From positions 62,001 to 126,000 of the forward strand of contig NZ_JABJRA010000006.1 of assembly GCF_013155365.1 (NCBI RefSeq): a stretch of DNA of 64,000 bases. The letters run 5' to 3'. This DNA comes from Nocardioides sp. zg-DK7169 (GTDB lineage Bacteria > Actinomycetota > Actinomycetes > Propionibacteriales > Nocardioidaceae). The notes beneath the pieces were generated by a model, which ran no database searches, was not told where the DNA came from, and worked only from the letters and a program-made list of their open reading frames with translations. The position numbers and the translations under genes were made by a program. Every line of letters begins with the position of its first letter. The first letter of the stretch is position 1. This document shows, piece by piece, positions 51,423-61,407 of this stretch.

Positions 51423-52037
51423 GTGGTGACGGTGCCGATGAGACGGCTGGTGACGCTCGCGCGGCGTACCGGCACGGACGACGCGGTCAACGCGGTCGCC
51501 GAGGAGGTGACCGAGCGGGCGGCGCACGCCCTGGGCGTGCCCGGCACGGTGTCCTACGAGCCGGGGCCGAGCGGTCCCGGCGGCATCACGGTGCCGCTGC
51601 TGCTCTCCTCCGCGCACGACCTGTCGGTGGCCTCGATCGGGCCCCACCCGCTCCTCGCCGCCGCCCAGGCGGCGCGGCTGGTGCGGGCGGGTGCCCGACC
51701 GGGCACGCCGGTGGTGATGGTGGCGCTGGGCGCGCAGGGGCCCGGGATCGCCGAGCACCTCGAGCGTGCCCGCGAGCTGCTGGCGCAGAGCTGGACCGGT
51801 CCGGTCGAGCTGGCGACGCTGACCGGCCCGGGCCCGCGCCCCGAGCAGGTGCTGCGCCGGCGCGTGGCGGTCTCGCCGTACCTCCTCTCGCCCGGGCCGG
51901 ACGCCGACCAGGTGCGCGCGCTCGCGCACGCCGCCGGCGCCTCGGTGGTGGCCGACGTCGTGGGGACGCACCGGTTCGTGGCCGACCTCGTCGTACGCCG
52001 CTTCCGCGCCGGCGCCGCCCGCTCCCGCGCGGCCTGA
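51423..52037 (+). CDS. CbiX/SirB-like sirohydrochlorin chelatase family protein
   Basis: A 204-aa protein with one or two chelatase-like repeats. VPLLLSSAHDLSV resembles the family opening (V-A-H-G-x-R), keeping the His but replacing G-S-R by D-L-S. VAVSPYLLSPGPDADQVRALAHAAGASVVADVVGTHRFVADLVVRRF matches the C-terminal part of CbiX proteins. If active it would insert Fe or Co into sirohydrochlorin, the precursor of siroheme needed by nitrite reductase, which fits the upstream NirD-like gene. The altered active-site loop makes activity uncertain. GTG 51,423 or 51,426 follow GGAGG; the choice does not change the domain. Confidence 0.65.
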   Translation: MVTVPMRRLVTLARRTGTDDAVNAVAEEVTERAAHALGVPGTVSYEPGPSGPGGITVPLLLSSAHDLSVASIGPHPLLAAAQAARLVRAGARPGTPVVMVALGAQGPGIAEHLERARELLAQSWTGPVELATLTGPGPRPEQVLRRRVAVSPYLLSPGPDADQVRALAHAAGASVVADVVGTHRFVADLVVRRFRAGAARSRAA

Positions 52038-52050
52038 GGGCCGCCCGGGG

Positions 52051-52578
52051 TCAGCGCGCGGTCATCACCAGCGCGGTCGCGATCGCCGCGACGCCCTCGC
52101 CGCGGCCGGTGAGGCCGAGGCCGTCGGTCGTGGTGGCCGAGAGGCTGACCGGGGCGCCGACGGCCGCGGTGAGCGCCGCCTCGGCCTCCGCACGGCGGGC
52201 CCCGATGCGCGGGCGGTTGCCGATCACCTGCACCGCGACGTTGCCGACCGCGAAGCCGGCCGCGTGCACCCGGCGTACCGTCTCGGCGAGCAGCGCGGCC
52301 CCCGAGGCGCCCGCCCACTCGGGCTCGGAGGTGCCGAAGTTCGTGCCGAGGTCGCCCAGCCCGGCGGCGGAGAGCAGCGCGTCGCAGGCGGCGTGCGCGG
52401 CGACGTCGGCGTCGGAGTGGCCGGCCAGGCCCTGGGTCTCCTCGGGCCACGACAGCCCGCCGAGGTGCATCTCGACGCCGTCGACCAGGCGGTGCACGTC
52501 GGTGCCGACGCCGGTGCGGAACGGGAAGGAGGGCGACGACGCGGCGGGAGAGGGCTCGGGGGCGGGGGCGTGGTCCAC
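52051..52578 (-). CDS. ispF: 2-C-methyl-D-erythritol 2,4-cyclodiphosphate synthase
   Basis: A 175-aa zinc enzyme of the MEP pathway, releasing CMP to form the cyclodiphosphate. GVGTDVHRL gives the metal-binding Asp and His, [17 protein letters not shown] the third ligand His, and [24 protein letters not shown] the CMP site. An N-terminal tail of about 17 Pro/Ser residues is extra. The GTG lies 6 bases after CATGAT on the minus strand, suggesting a leaderless message. Its promoter is back-to-back with that of the molybdenum oxidoreductase. ispD is nearby but separated by two plus-strand genes. Confidence 0.95.
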   Translation of the reverse strand: MDHAPAPEPSPAASSPSFPFRTGVGTDVHRLVDGVEMHLGGLSWPEETQGLAGHSDADVAAHAACDALLSAAGLGDLGTNFGTSEPEWAGASGAALLAETVRRVHAAGFAVGNVAVQVIGNRPRIGARRAEAEAALTAAVGAPVSLSATTTDGLGLTGRGEGVAAIATALVMTAR

Positions 52579-52584
52579 ACGAGG

Positions 52585-52604
52585 ATCATGCCGTGCGCCA
52601 CAAT
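52585..52604. promoter_or_regulatory. Back-to-back -10 elements of ispF and the oxidoreductase gene
   Basis: ATCATG (52,585-52,590, CATGAT on the minus strand, 6 bases before the ispF GTG) and CACAAT (52,599-52,604, 7 bases before GTG 52,612) are separated by 8 bases. The -35 region of each promoter would lie inside the start of the other gene. Confidence 0.5.
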
Positions 52605-52611
52605 CGCCCCT

Positions 52612-54207
52612 GTGACGACATCCCGCACCTGGTCGATCGCCGGCATCGTGGCCGGTGTCGCCGGCCTGGCGACGAGCTACGCCGTGGCGATGGCCCTCAC
52701 GATCCGCGACTCCCCGGTGGTCGCCGTGGCCGAGCGGGTGATCGCCTGGACGCCGGGGAAGGTCGCGGAGTACGCCGTCCGCTACCTCGGCGAGCACGAC
52801 AAGAGCGTGCTGCTGCTGGTCATCATGCTGGCGCTCCTGGCGACCTTCGCGTGGGCGGGCCGGCTGGCCGGGCGCACCTGGTGGGCCCCCACGATCGTGT
52901 TCGCGGTGCTCGCCGGGCTCGGCGGCTGGGCGGTGATCGCCCAGCACAACGCGACGACGGTGGACCTGGTGCCGGTCGCCACCGGCCTGGTCACCTGGCT
53001 GGTCTGCCTCTCGCTGCTCACCGACCCGCTGCGCCGCCGCGACCGCGCGGCCTCGGCGCTCGCCCAGCCGCACGAGGCGCCCGCGCGGGACCCGTTCGTG
53101 GTCCGCGGCCTCAGCGCGACGCCGGGGGAGGTGCACGACCACACCCGGCGCACCTTCCTGCTGCGCGCCGGGCTGATGACCGCCGTCGCGGTGGTGCTCG
53201 GCACGGTCGGACGCGGCATCGGGCGCGGGCGGCGCCACGTCGAGGAGACCCGCCGGCTGCTGAAGCTCCCGGGGGTGACGCTGCCCGAGGTGCCGCCGGG
53301 GGTGCGCGTGGACGTGCCGGGCGTGACGCCGTGGCACACCCCGAACGACGACTTCTACCTGATCCACACCGCGATCGCGGTCCCCACCATCGAGCCGGCC
53401 GACTGGACGCTGCGCATCCACGGCCTGGTGGACCGCGAGATCGTGCTGACCTACGGCGACCTGATCGCGCGGCGCACCACGGAGGCCTGGATCACCCTGA
53501 GCTGCGTCTCCAACGAGGTCGGCGGGACCCTCGTCGGCAACGCCTGGTGGAGCGGCGTGCGGGTCGCGGACCTGCTCGCGGAGGCCGGCGTACGACCCGG
53601 CGCCGACGCGGTCCTGCAGACCTCCGAGGACGGCTGGACCTGCGCCACGCCGCTCGAGGCGCTCACCGACGACCGCGACGCGCTGCTGGCGGTCGCGATG
53701 AACGGCAAGCCGCTGCCGCTGGAGCACGGGTTCCCGGTGCGCACCATCGTGCCGGGCCTCTACGGCTACGTCTCGGCCACCAAGTGGGTCGTGGACCTCG
53801 AGGTCACCCGCTTCGAGGACGTCGAGGCGTTTTGGACCCAGCGCGGCTGGGCCGAGCGCGGCCCGGTCAAGATCGCCTCGCGCATCGACGTGCCCCGCAA
53901 CGAGGAGGTGCCGCCCGGGCCGTTCCGGGTCGCCGGCGTCGCCTGGGCCCAGCACACCGGGATCGCGGCCGTCGAGATCGCCGTCGACGGCGGGCCCTGG
54001 GAGCCGACCACCCTCGCCGAGGTCCCGAACGTCGACACCTGGGTGCAGTGGGCGACCACCCTCGACCTCGCGCCGGGCGAGCACACGCTCCGGGTGCGCG
54101 CGATCGACCGCGACGGCAACGTGCAGACCGGCGTCGAGGCCCCGCCCGTCCCCGACGGCGCCACCGGCTGGCACGAGGCCGGCGTGAAGGTGCTCGAGGA
54201 GGCCTGA
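52612..54207 (+). CDS. Membrane-anchored molybdopterin-dependent oxidoreductase (sulfite-oxidase family)
   Basis: A 531-aa protein. The first 135 residues have about four membrane segments, [30 protein letters not shown] forms another, then the SUOX-type molybdopterin domain: [45 protein letters not shown] with the Mo-ligating Cys298, [19 protein letters not shown], and a C-terminal Ig-like dimer domain [24 protein letters not shown]. It probably works outside the membrane, but the substrate (sulfite, methionine sulfoxide or another) is unknown. GTG 52,612 lies 7 bases after CACAAT. Confidence 0.88.
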   Translation: MTTSRTWSIAGIVAGVAGLATSYAVAMALTIRDSPVVAVAERVIAWTPGKVAEYAVRYLGEHDKSVLLLVIMLALLATFAWAGRLAGRTWWAPTIVFAVLAGLGGWAVIAQHNATTVDLVPVATGLVTWLVCLSLLTDPLRRRDRAASALAQPHEAPARDPFVVRGLSATPGEVHDHTRRTFLLRAGLMTAVAVVLGTVGRGIGRGRRHVEETRRLLKLPGVTLPEVPPGVRVDVPGVTPWHTPNDDFYLIHTAIAVPTIEPADWTLRIHGLVDREIVLTYGDLIARRTTEAWITLSCVSNEVGGTLVGNAWWSGVRVADLLAEAGVRPGADAVLQTSEDGWTCATPLEALTDDRDALLAVAMNGKPLPLEHGFPVRTIVPGLYGYVSATKWVVDLEVTRFEDVEAFWTQRGWAERGPVKIASRIDVPRNEEVPPGPFRVAGVAWAQHTGIAAVEIAVDGGPWEPTTLAEVPNVDTWVQWATTLDLAPGEHTLRVRAIDRDGNVQTGVEAPPVPDGATGWHEAGVKVLEEA

Positions 54208-54242
54208 GCCGGGGCCGGGCTGGGCGGCCGCGCCGAGGTCCG

Positions 54243-54259
54243 CCCGGTCAGCGACCGGG
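54243..54259. terminator. Hairpin between convergent oxidoreductase and peptidase genes
   Basis: CCCGGTC-AGC-GACCGGG, a perfect 7-bp stem with a 3-base loop, between the stops at 54,207 and 54,268. Suitable as a bidirectional terminator; no T-tract. Confidence 0.5.
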
Positions 54260-54267
54260 GGCCCGGG

Positions 54268-55593
54268 TCACCAGTTGCCGGGGGAGGGCGAGGGGAGCGG
54301 GTGGGCGGCGTCGCGGATGACGTACGCGAGACCGCCGGAGCGGGGGAGCCAGACGTTCTCCAGCTGTGCGCGGGAGTAGGTGCGGCGCACGCCGTCGCGG
54401 GTGGGGGAGGCGGGGTCGTTGACGACCACGTCGCCGGACTCGGTGAAGCCGACGACGACCAGCAGGTGGCCGTTGGTCGCGGAGATCGGCGCCCCGGAGA
54501 GCTCGCCGCGGCCGAAGGACACCGAGATCACCACCGGGATGCCGGCCAGGATGAACCGCTCCACCTGCACCATCGAGGTCAGCCGGGTGACGAAGGCGTC
54601 GCCGGCCAGGCTCGCGGCGTACGCCGTGTTGAAGGGCCAGTTGCCGGTGCCGCGGTAGGCGTGGTCGTAGGTCATCCGCGCGGCGTGGTCGACCCACGGG
54701 TCGGTGTGCCCCGCGCCCACCCACGAGTACGCCGCCGGCTTGGGCAGCCGGCCGTAGTGGCCCAGCACCATCGAGGTCGAGGTGGGCGAGCACCACGCCT
54801 GGCCGCCGCCACCCCACTGCGGGGAGTGACCCTGGTGGGTCATCTGGGAGTAGCGGGGCACGTCGAGGACCACCCCGCGGGCCTTGCCGGGACGCGAGGT
54901 GGTGACCGGGCCGGAGGGCAGCCGCGAGGACATCGCGCCGACCGAGACCAGCTTGGGCTTCGCGGCGGTGCCGGCCTTGCGCAGCAGCGTGACGCGCAGC
55001 TGCCAGGAGCGCAGCCCGGCGGGCTGGCGGGCCACCCAGGTGTCGACGTTGACCGAGGCGAGGTCGTCGTCCTGACCGGAGACGGTGGTGCGCTTGACGT
55101 GCTGGTCGTGCGCGGCCCAGCGGGCCAGCACGTCCCAGCTCGAGCGGGTGCCGTCGGGCGCCCGGCCGCGCACGCTGACCTCGACCAGCGAGGCCGCCGG
55201 GGTGCGCGCCGACCACGACGCGATCAGCTCGGAGTAGTCGAAGCCCGGCGCGGTCCACGGCGAGAACCAGGTCCCCGCGTCGTACCGCGTGCCGTCCAGG
55301 CGCCGCGTCGCCCTCGGCTGCGACAGCACCACCTTGCCGGCGTGCACGGTCGTGCCGCGCATGGTGCCGCGGCGCAGCTCGGCCGGGGTGCGCCAGCGGG
55401 TCAGGTCGACCTGCCGCGCGGCACTGCGCGCGGTCGCACCCGCCGACACCGGCACGAGCGACGGCCCGGGCGAGGCTCCGTCGGCCGCCGAGACGGGCGA
55501 GGCCGGGACCAGCCCGGTCAGGGTCACGAGGCTGGTGGCAAGGGCAGCGGCGAGGGGAAGGCGCACCCGGCCCACGATACGACGATTGGTCAC
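54268..55593 (-). CDS. Secreted C39-family (papain-like) peptidase domain protein
   Basis: A 441-aa exported protein. RLPLAAALATSLVTLTGLVPASPVSA is a signal peptide with Ala-x-Ala-like cleavage. Residues about 60-240 form a beta-rich domain seen in actinobacterial C39 proteins. The peptidase part follows: VPRYSQMTHQGHSPQWGGGGQAWCSPTSTSMVL with Cys268, then NGHLLVVVGF with His376 and VVVNDPAS with Asp393. It probably cleaves peptides outside the cell or in the wall. GTG 55,593 is used; three 9-base tandem repeats (55,592-55,618) encode Gly/Val/Thr if translation starts earlier, so the start is uncertain. Confidence 0.8.
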   Translation of the reverse strand: MTNRRIVGRVRLPLAAALATSLVTLTGLVPASPVSAADGASPGPSLVPVSAGATARSAARQVDLTRWRTPAELRRGTMRGTTVHAGKVVLSQPRATRRLDGTRYDAGTWFSPWTAPGFDYSELIASWSARTPAASLVEVSVRGRAPDGTRSSWDVLARWAAHDQHVKRTTVSGQDDDLASVNVDTWVARQPAGLRSWQLRVTLLRKAGTAAKPKLVSVGAMSSRLPSGPVTTSRPGKARGVVLDVPRYSQMTHQGHSPQWGGGGQAWCSPTSTSMVLGHYGRLPKPAAYSWVGAGHTDPWVDHAARMTYDHAYRGTGNWPFNTAYAASLAGDAFVTRLTSMVQVERFILAGIPVVISVSFGRGELSGAPISATNGHLLVVVGFTESGDVVVNDPASPTRDGVRRTYSRAQLENVWLPRSGGLAYVIRDAAHPLPSPSPGNW

Positions 55594-55693
55594 TCCTGTC
55601 CCACCTGTCACACCAGTCAACCGGAGCGGCCCCACGGGCCGCGGGCGGCGCACGGATGCGGTCCCGGACGAGCGCCCTCCCTAGACTGGCCCG

Positions 55694-57094
55694 GTGACAT
55701 TCAGGCTCTACGACAGCGCGACCCGCGAGGTCCGTGACTTCGTCCCCCTCGAGGAGGGGAAGGCGGGTCTCTACGTCTGCGGTCTCACGGTGCAGTCGGA
55801 GCCGCACGTCGGGCACGTCCGCTCGGGCGTCAACTTCGACGTGCTCCAGCGCTGGCTGCGCCACCTCGGCTACGAGGTCACCTTCATCCGCAACGTCACC
55901 GACGTCGACGACAAGATCCTGGCGAAGTCGGCCGACCAGGACCGGCCCTGGTACAACCTCGCCTACGACATGCAGCGCCGGCTCACCGCCGCCTACGCCG
56001 CGCTCAACGTCGCCCCGCCGACCTACGAGCCGTTGGCGACCGGGCACGTCCCGGAGATGGTCGAGCTGATCGAGCTGCTCATCGAGCGCGGGCACGCCTA
56101 CGCCGCCGAGGACGGCTCCGCCGACGTCTACTTCGACGTCCGCAGCTGGGCCGAGTACGGCGCGCTGACCCGTCAGGGCATCGACGACATGGAGCCCGCC
56201 GGCGACGCCGACCCGCGCGGCAAGCGCGACCCCCGCGACTTCGCCCTGTGGAAGGGCCGCAAGGACTCCGAGCCCGAGACCGCCTCCTGGCCCAGCCCCT
56301 GGGGCCGCGGCCGCCCGGGGTGGCACATCGAGTGCTCCGCGATGGCCGGCAAGTACCTCGGCACCGCCTTCGACATCCACGGCGGCGGCATGGACCTGCG
56401 CTTCCCGCACCACGAGAACGAGCTCGCCCAGTCCCGCGCGGCCGGCCAGCAGTTCGCGTCGTACTGGATGCACAACGCCTGGATCACCACCGCCGGCGAG
56501 AAGATGAGCAAGTCGCTCGGCAACAGCCTGACCATCCCGGCCGTGCTGCAGCGCTTCCGCGGCATCGAGCTGCGCTACTACCTGGTGGCCGCGCACTACC
56601 GCAGCCACGTGGAGTTCAGCTTCGAGGCGCTCGAGGAGGCCGCGTCCGGCTTCCGGCGCATCGAGGGCTTCCTGGAGCGGGTGCCCGCCGGCGAGCCCGG
56701 CGCCACCGGCGTGCCGACCGCCTTCACCGAGGCGATGAACGAGGACCTCGGCACCCCCGCCGCCGTCGCGACCCTGCACGACGCCGTCCGCGAGGGCAAC
56801 CGCCTGCTCGCCGCCGGCGACGAGGCCGGCGCCCGCGAGCGGGCCGGCGAGGTCCGCGCGATGCTCGACGTCCTCGGCCTCGACCCCGCGGACCCCGCCT
56901 GGGGCGCGCCCGCGGGCAACGACGACCAGCTCACCCATGCCGTCGACGTCCTCGTCGCCGGCCTTCTCGAGCAGCGGGCCCAGGCCCGCGCGGCGAAGGA
57001 CTTCGCCGCCGCCGACGCGATCCGGGACCGGATCAAGGCGGCCGGCGTCGAGGTCACCGACACACCCGACGGACCGAAGTGGAGCCTCGCCTGA
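55694..57094 (+). CDS. cysS: Cysteinyl-tRNA synthetase
   Basis: A 466-aa class I synthetase charging tRNA-Cys. [23 protein letters not shown] holds the zinc Cys and the HIGH motif (HVGH); [34 protein letters not shown] supplies the other zinc ligands; [10 protein letters not shown] is the KMSKS loop. Length is normal. The GTG lies exactly 6 bases after TAGACT (55,682-55,687), so the message is probably leaderless, which excludes a T-box leader. rlmB overlaps its stop by one base. The carD-ispD-ispF-cysS-rlmB order is an actinobacterial core block. Confidence 0.97.
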   Translation: MTFRLYDSATREVRDFVPLEEGKAGLYVCGLTVQSEPHVGHVRSGVNFDVLQRWLRHLGYEVTFIRNVTDVDDKILAKSADQDRPWYNLAYDMQRRLTAAYAALNVAPPTYEPLATGHVPEMVELIELLIERGHAYAAEDGSADVYFDVRSWAEYGALTRQGIDDMEPAGDADPRGKRDPRDFALWKGRKDSEPETASWPSPWGRGRPGWHIECSAMAGKYLGTAFDIHGGGMDLRFPHHENELAQSRAAGQQFASYWMHNAWITTAGEKMSKSLGNSLTIPAVLQRFRGIELRYYLVAAHYRSHVEFSFEALEEAASGFRRIEGFLERVPAGEPGATGVPTAFTEAMNEDLGTPAAVATLHDAVREGNRLLAAGDEAGARERAGEVRAMLDVLGLDPADPAWGAPAGNDDQLTHAVDVLVAGLLEQRAQARAAKDFAAADAIRDRIKAAGVEVTDTPDGPKWSLA

Positions 57095-58059
57095 TGGCAG
57101 GGAACAGCAAGCGCAAGGGCGCGATCCGCAAGACCAGCAAGGGCCCGACCGTGGGCTCGGGCGGGCGCGTGCGCCGCGGCCTGGAGGGCAAGGGGCCGAC
57201 GCCGAAGGCGAAGGACCGCCCCTACCACCAGGCCTACAAGGACGCCAAGCGCGCCGAGCGCTCCGGCGGCCAGGGCGGCCGACCGCGCCGCAAGACCTCC
57301 GGCGACGCCGAGTGGATCGTCGGGCGCAACCCCGTCGTCGAGGCGCTGCGCGAGGGCGTCCCGGTCATCGGCGTGTACGTCGCCGAGGGCACCGAGCGCG
57401 ACGCCCGCCTGCGCGAGGTGTTCCGCCTCGCCGCCGAGCGCGGCATCGCCCTGCTCGAGGTGGCCCGCTCCGAGCTCGACAAGATCACCAGCGTCGCGGT
57501 CCACCAGGGCATCTCCGCGAAGGTCCCGGCCTTCGAGTACGCCCACGCCGACGACCTGCTCGAGCTCGCGGCCGAGAACGTCGAGAAGCCGCTGATCGTG
57601 ATGCTCGACCACGTCACCGACCCCCGCAACCTCGGTGCGGTCATCCGCTCCGCGGCCGGGTTCGGCGCGCACGGCGTCGTGATCCCCGACCGCCGCTCCG
57701 CGAGCATGACGGCCGCCGCCTGGAAGACCAGCGCCGGCGCCGCGGCCCGGATCCCGGTGGCCCAGACCGTCAACCTGGTGCGCCAGATCAAGGCCTACCA
57801 GGAGGCGGGCTGCATGGTCGTCGGCCTGGCCGCCGACGGCGACATCACGCTGCGCGAGCTGGTCGCGCCCGACGGCCTGGCCGAGGGCCCGCTCGTCGTG
57901 GTGGTCGGCTCCGAGGGCGAGGGCCTCTCGCGCCTGGTCGCGGAGACCTGCGACCAGCTGGTCTCGATCCCGATGGCCAACTCCCTGGAGTCGCTGAACG
58001 CCGGCGTCGCCGCCAGCGTCACCCTCTACGCCGTCGCCGAGGCGCGTGCCGCCCGCTGA
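57094..58059 (+). CDS. rlmB: 23S rRNA (guanosine-2'-O-)-methyltransferase RlmB (TrmH/SpoU family)
   Basis: A 321-aa SPOUT methyltransferase. A basic, Gly/Lys-rich N-terminus of about 75 residues is common in actinobacterial RlmB. The substrate-binding domain starts [19 protein letters not shown]; the knotted domain has [32 protein letters not shown], then [23 protein letters not shown] and [18 protein letters not shown], motifs 1-3. ATG shares a base with the cysS stop. The next gene overlaps by 14 bases. Confidence 0.93.
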   Translation: MAGNSKRKGAIRKTSKGPTVGSGGRVRRGLEGKGPTPKAKDRPYHQAYKDAKRAERSGGQGGRPRRKTSGDAEWIVGRNPVVEALREGVPVIGVYVAEGTERDARLREVFRLAAERGIALLEVARSELDKITSVAVHQGISAKVPAFEYAHADDLLELAAENVEKPLIVMLDHVTDPRNLGAVIRSAAGFGAHGVVIPDRRSASMTAAAWKTSAGAAARIPVAQTVNLVRQIKAYQEAGCMVVGLAADGDITLRELVAPDGLAEGPLVVVVGSEGEGLSRLVAETCDQLVSIPMANSLESLNAGVAASVTLYAVAEARAAR

Positions 58060-59632
58060 CCCGACCGCTCCTGGCCCGACCGAGGAGCACGCAACGCCGG
58101 GCGACGCCACCAGCGCCGCCCGGCGCAGCCGGCGACCGCTCGTCGTCGCGGCGTACGTCGTGGTGTGGCTGGTGCTCGCGCTCGCCCTCGGGCTGGGGCA
58201 GTTCCTCGGCAGCTCCAGGGCGGTCTCGGTCGCCGGTCACCAAGCGGTGCTGAACCCGGACTTCTCCGGGGAGGTGGTGCTGCTGACCGGCCCGGTCCTG
58301 CCCGACCTGCGGGTGGACTCCGGCAGCCGGATCGGCGTGGAGCTCCAGCTCGGCAAGACCGACGCCTCCTCCACCGACGCGCTCTTCGAGCGCTACGGCT
58401 ACATCGCCAGCCAGCCCGACGGCATCCGGGCCCGGCTCGCGGCCACGGTCGTCGACGTCGCCGTGGAGTCCGCGGTGCGCGGCGCGCTGCTGGCCGCGAT
58501 CCCGGTCGGGGTGTGGCTGCTGCTGGGCCCCCGCCGGCGCCGCGAGCTGCTCCGCCGGGTGCCGACCTGGCAGGGCGCGGTGGCGATGGGCGCCACGGCC
58601 GTGCTCGTGGTCGGGCTGTGGGCGCCGTGGGAGGACGGCCCGCCCGAGGACACCGACCGCTGGATGACCCTCGGCGCGTTCCTCGGCTCCCAGGTGCCGA
58701 TCCCCGAGGAGGCCGCCGACCTGGAGGTCCGCGGCGACGTGACCACCGCCCAGACCCGCCGGCTGCTCGAGAGCGCGGTCGACACCTACGAGAAGAGCAA
58801 GGCCTTCTACCTCGCCGCGGAGGAGAAGGCGAGCGACCTCGACCTGCGCCGGCCCGGTCCCGACGAGAGCGTCGCGCTGCTGATCTCGGACCGCCACGAC
58901 AACATCGGCATGGACGCCGTGGCCCGGGCGATCGGCGACGCCGCCGGCGCGACCGCGGTCCTCAACGCCGGCGACGACACCTCCACCGGCGCCGAGTGGG
59001 AGGGCTTCTCCCTGGACTCCCTCACCGCCGCCTTCGACGAGGAGCCGTACGACGAGCGCCGCTACGGCGTCGCGGGCAACCACGACCACGGCGACTTCGT
59101 GCGCGACCGGCTGGTCTCCGACGGCTGGCAGATGCTCGACGGCGAGATCGTCGAGGGCCCCGGCGGCTCCACGATCCTCGGCGTCGACGACCCGCGCTCC
59201 AGCGGCCTGGGCAGCTGGCGCGACGAGACCGGCCTCAGCTTCGACGAGGTCGCCGCACGCCTGGCCGACACCGCCTGCGAGGCGGCCGAGGACGAGGGCG
59301 AGCCGATCGGCACGATGCTGGTGCACGACGCCAACCTCGGCGACGAGGCGCTGCGCCGCGGCTGCGTCGACCTCGTCGTGGGTGGCCACCTGCACGTCGA
59401 CGTCGGGCCCGAGCGGGTCGTGGCCGAGGACGGCGCGGTCGGCTACAGCTACACCAACGGCACCACCGGTGGCGCGGCGTACGCCATCGCGATCGGCTCG
59501 AAGATCCGCCGGCCGGCCCAGGTCAGCCTGATCACCTACCGCGACGGACGCCCGGTCGGCATCCAGCTCGTCGAGCTGCAGACCAACGGCCGCTTCGACG
59601 TGGCGCCGTACGTCGAGCTCGACCGCGACTGA
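58046..59632 (+). CDS. Membrane-anchored metallophosphoesterase
   Basis: A 528-aa protein. One membrane segment near residue 35 ([21 protein letters not shown]) and two more near 140 and 185 bracket an extracytoplasmic region. The calcineurin-like domain is C-terminal: [11 protein letters not shown] (D-x-H), [10 protein letters not shown] (G-D-D, usually G-D), GNHDHGD and [11 protein letters not shown] (G-H-x-H), giving the di-metal site. The substrate is unknown. GTG 58,046 lies inside the rlmB end, a 14-base overlap, so it belongs to the cysS-rlmB transcript. A CCCGGG-ctcca-CCCGGG hairpin follows the stop. Confidence 0.85.
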   Translation: MPPADPTAPGPTEEHATPGDATSAARRSRRPLVVAAYVVVWLVLALALGLGQFLGSSRAVSVAGHQAVLNPDFSGEVVLLTGPVLPDLRVDSGSRIGVELQLGKTDASSTDALFERYGYIASQPDGIRARLAATVVDVAVESAVRGALLAAIPVGVWLLLGPRRRRELLRRVPTWQGAVAMGATAVLVVGLWAPWEDGPPEDTDRWMTLGAFLGSQVPIPEEAADLEVRGDVTTAQTRRLLESAVDTYEKSKAFYLAAEEKASDLDLRRPGPDESVALLISDRHDNIGMDAVARAIGDAAGATAVLNAGDDTSTGAEWEGFSLDSLTAAFDEEPYDERRYGVAGNHDHGDFVRDRLVSDGWQMLDGEIVEGPGGSTILGVDDPRSSGLGSWRDETGLSFDEVAARLADTACEAAEDEGEPIGTMLVHDANLGDEALRRGCVDLVVGGHLHVDVGPERVVAEDGAVGYSYTNGTTGGAAYAIAIGSKIRRPAQVSLITYRDGRPVGIQLVELQTNGRFDVAPYVELDRD

Positions 59633-59737
59633 CCCGGGCTCCACCCCGGGCGGCGTCGACCCCGTTGCGGGGCGACACGCCGACCCGGCGACCTTTTCGA
59701 GTGGCGGCCGTCACCTTTGCCGTGGGACCTCGTTCAT

Positions 59738-59753
59738 GAACTGGTACCTGTTC
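59738..59753. promoter_or_regulatory. Candidate operator of the branched-chain-type importer
   Basis: GAACTGGTACCTGTTC is a 16-base palindrome with one mismatched pair, centred on GGTACC. It contains AACtgGTA and TACctGTT, overlapping near matches to the AACnnGTT core of KstR-type TetR regulators. It lies 20 bases before the first gene of the importer. Confidence 0.5.
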
Positions 59754-59773
59754 TAGTTCTGCTGGAGGATCCC

Positions 59774-61300
59774 GTGGCCCGTCCCGCTCGCCCGACAACC
59801 GGTCGACGTCCGCGCGCCGCTGCGCCGGCAGCCGCCGCCGCGGCGGTGCTCTGCCTGGTCCTGGCCGCCTGCGGCTCCCAGCTCGAGCCGGAGACGGTGC
59901 TCGGCACCGCCGGCTCCGCGGGCCAGGGGGCGGGCGCGGTCGGCGAGAACGGCCAGCCGCTCGCCGACGGCTCGGTGCCCGGCGGCGCCGGGGCCCCCGG
60001 CAGCACCGGCGCGCCCGACGGCTCCACCGGCTCCACCGGCTCCGGCTCGGACCCCGGCAGCGGTGCCGGCGGCGGCGGGGGCGGCGGGGGCGGCGAGGGA
60101 GGTGCACCCGGCGGCGGCACCCAGGGCGGCGGCGAGAACGCGCCGACCGGCGAGGTCAAGGCGGGCAGCTGCCAGGGCTTCAAGAACCAGACCGGCATCA
60201 CCGCCGACAAGATCGTCATCGGCAACGCCGCCGACGTCTCCGGCCCCGTGCCCGGCCTCTTCGAGGCCAGCCAGGACGCCGTGCGCGCCTACGTCGCCTA
60301 CTTCAACGCCACCACCGACCTGTGCGGGCGCAAGCTGGAGCTGAAGACCTACGACAGCCGCAGCGACGCCGGCGCCAACCAGACCGCCTACACCGACGCC
60401 TGCGACACGACCTTCGCGATGATCGGCTCGATGTCGGCCTTCGACTCCGGCGGCTCCAGCACCGCGCAGGGCTGCGGCCTGCCCGACATCCGCTCCGCGG
60501 CGGTCACCGCCGACCGGGCCTCCTGCTCGACCTGCTTCGGCGCGCAGTCCACCAGCGCCACCGAGTTCCAGAACGCGGTGCCCGACTACGTCGTGCGCAA
60601 CCACCCGGGCGCGGCGAAGAAGGCCGCGATGCTCTACGTCAACGCGGGTGCGGCGAGCGAGAACGCCAAGTACCAGGCCGCCGCGATGGGCAAGCAGGGG
60701 ATGAGCTTCACCTACGTGCAGGGCCTGGACGTCGCGGAGTTCAACTACGCGCCGTACGTGCAGGCGATGAAGGACAAGGGCGTGGAGTACGTCCAGATGA
60801 TCGGCGCGAGCGCGCAGTTCGTGCGGATGGCGCAGGCGATGAAGCAGCAGGGCTTCGAGCCCGAGGTCTTCATGCTCGACCCGACCGCCTACACCCAGGA
60901 GTTCGTGGGCGGCGGCGGCGACGTCGAGGGCACCAAGATCTTCGTGAACTTCACACCGTTCGAGGAGCAGGCGAAGAACAAGGAGCTCCAGCTCTACCTG
61001 AGCTGGCTCAACCAGGTGAAGCCCGGCGCGCAGCCCAGCTTCTTCGGCCTCTACTCCTGGTCGGCCGCGCGGCTGTTCGTCGAGCGCTCCACCGCGCTGG
61101 GCGGCAAGCTCAGCCGCTCCACCCTGGTCGCCGACCTCAAGGGGGTCGCCAAGTGGGACGCCAACGGCCTGCACGCGCCGCAGAACGTCGGGGCCAAGCG
61201 GACCGGCGACTGCTGGCGCTTCCTCGAGCTCAAGGGCGGGCGCTGGGTGCCCTCGGGCGGCACGGCGTACTCCTGCAAGGGCACCACCAAGGTCGGGTGA
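59774..61300 (+). CDS. ABC transporter substrate-binding lipoprotein, branched-chain amino acid type (periplasmic-binding fold I)
   Basis: A 508-aa exported receptor. A Pro/Ala-rich signal peptide ends in LVLAAC, the lipobox. Residues about 45-135 are a long Gly/Ser/Thr-rich linker, then the binding domain begins GITADKIVIGNAADVSGPVPGLFEASQDAVRAYVAYFN. Conserved later blocks include FVGGGGDVEGTKIFVNFTPF and FFGLYSWSAARLFVERS. Several Cys residues (DLCGRK, YTDACDTTF, QGCGLPD, ASCSTCFGA) suggest disulfides. Ligands of this group in actinobacteria include amino acids and aromatic or steroid-like acids. GTG 59,774 has GGAGG five bases upstream. Confidence 0.85.
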   Translation: MARPARPTTGRRPRAAAPAAAAAAVLCLVLAACGSQLEPETVLGTAGSAGQGAGAVGENGQPLADGSVPGGAGAPGSTGAPDGSTGSTGSGSDPGSGAGGGGGGGGGEGGAPGGGTQGGGENAPTGEVKAGSCQGFKNQTGITADKIVIGNAADVSGPVPGLFEASQDAVRAYVAYFNATTDLCGRKLELKTYDSRSDAGANQTAYTDACDTTFAMIGSMSAFDSGGSSTAQGCGLPDIRSAAVTADRASCSTCFGAQSTSATEFQNAVPDYVVRNHPGAAKKAAMLYVNAGAASENAKYQAAAMGKQGMSFTYVQGLDVAEFNYAPYVQAMKDKGVEYVQMIGASAQFVRMAQAMKQQGFEPEVFMLDPTAYTQEFVGGGGDVEGTKIFVNFTPFEEQAKNKELQLYLSWLNQVKPGAQPSFFGLYSWSAARLFVERSTALGGKLSRSTLVADLKGVAKWDANGLHAPQNVGAKRTGDCWRFLELKGGRWVPSGGTAYSCKGTTKVG

Positions 61301-61407
61301 GCCCGATGGCCGCCCGTGGACCGCGTCACCTCCGGTGCCGCGCGTCGTTTCCCCTCACATCCCCGACAACCCCGTCCGCCGTCAGCACCCCGAAGGAGGC
61401 CTGAGCG

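Noticed and set aside
55600..55693. A T-box or other leader riboswitch before cysS
   Set aside because: TAGACT lies 6 bases before the GTG, so the transcript probably has no leader, and no T-box core sequence is visible.
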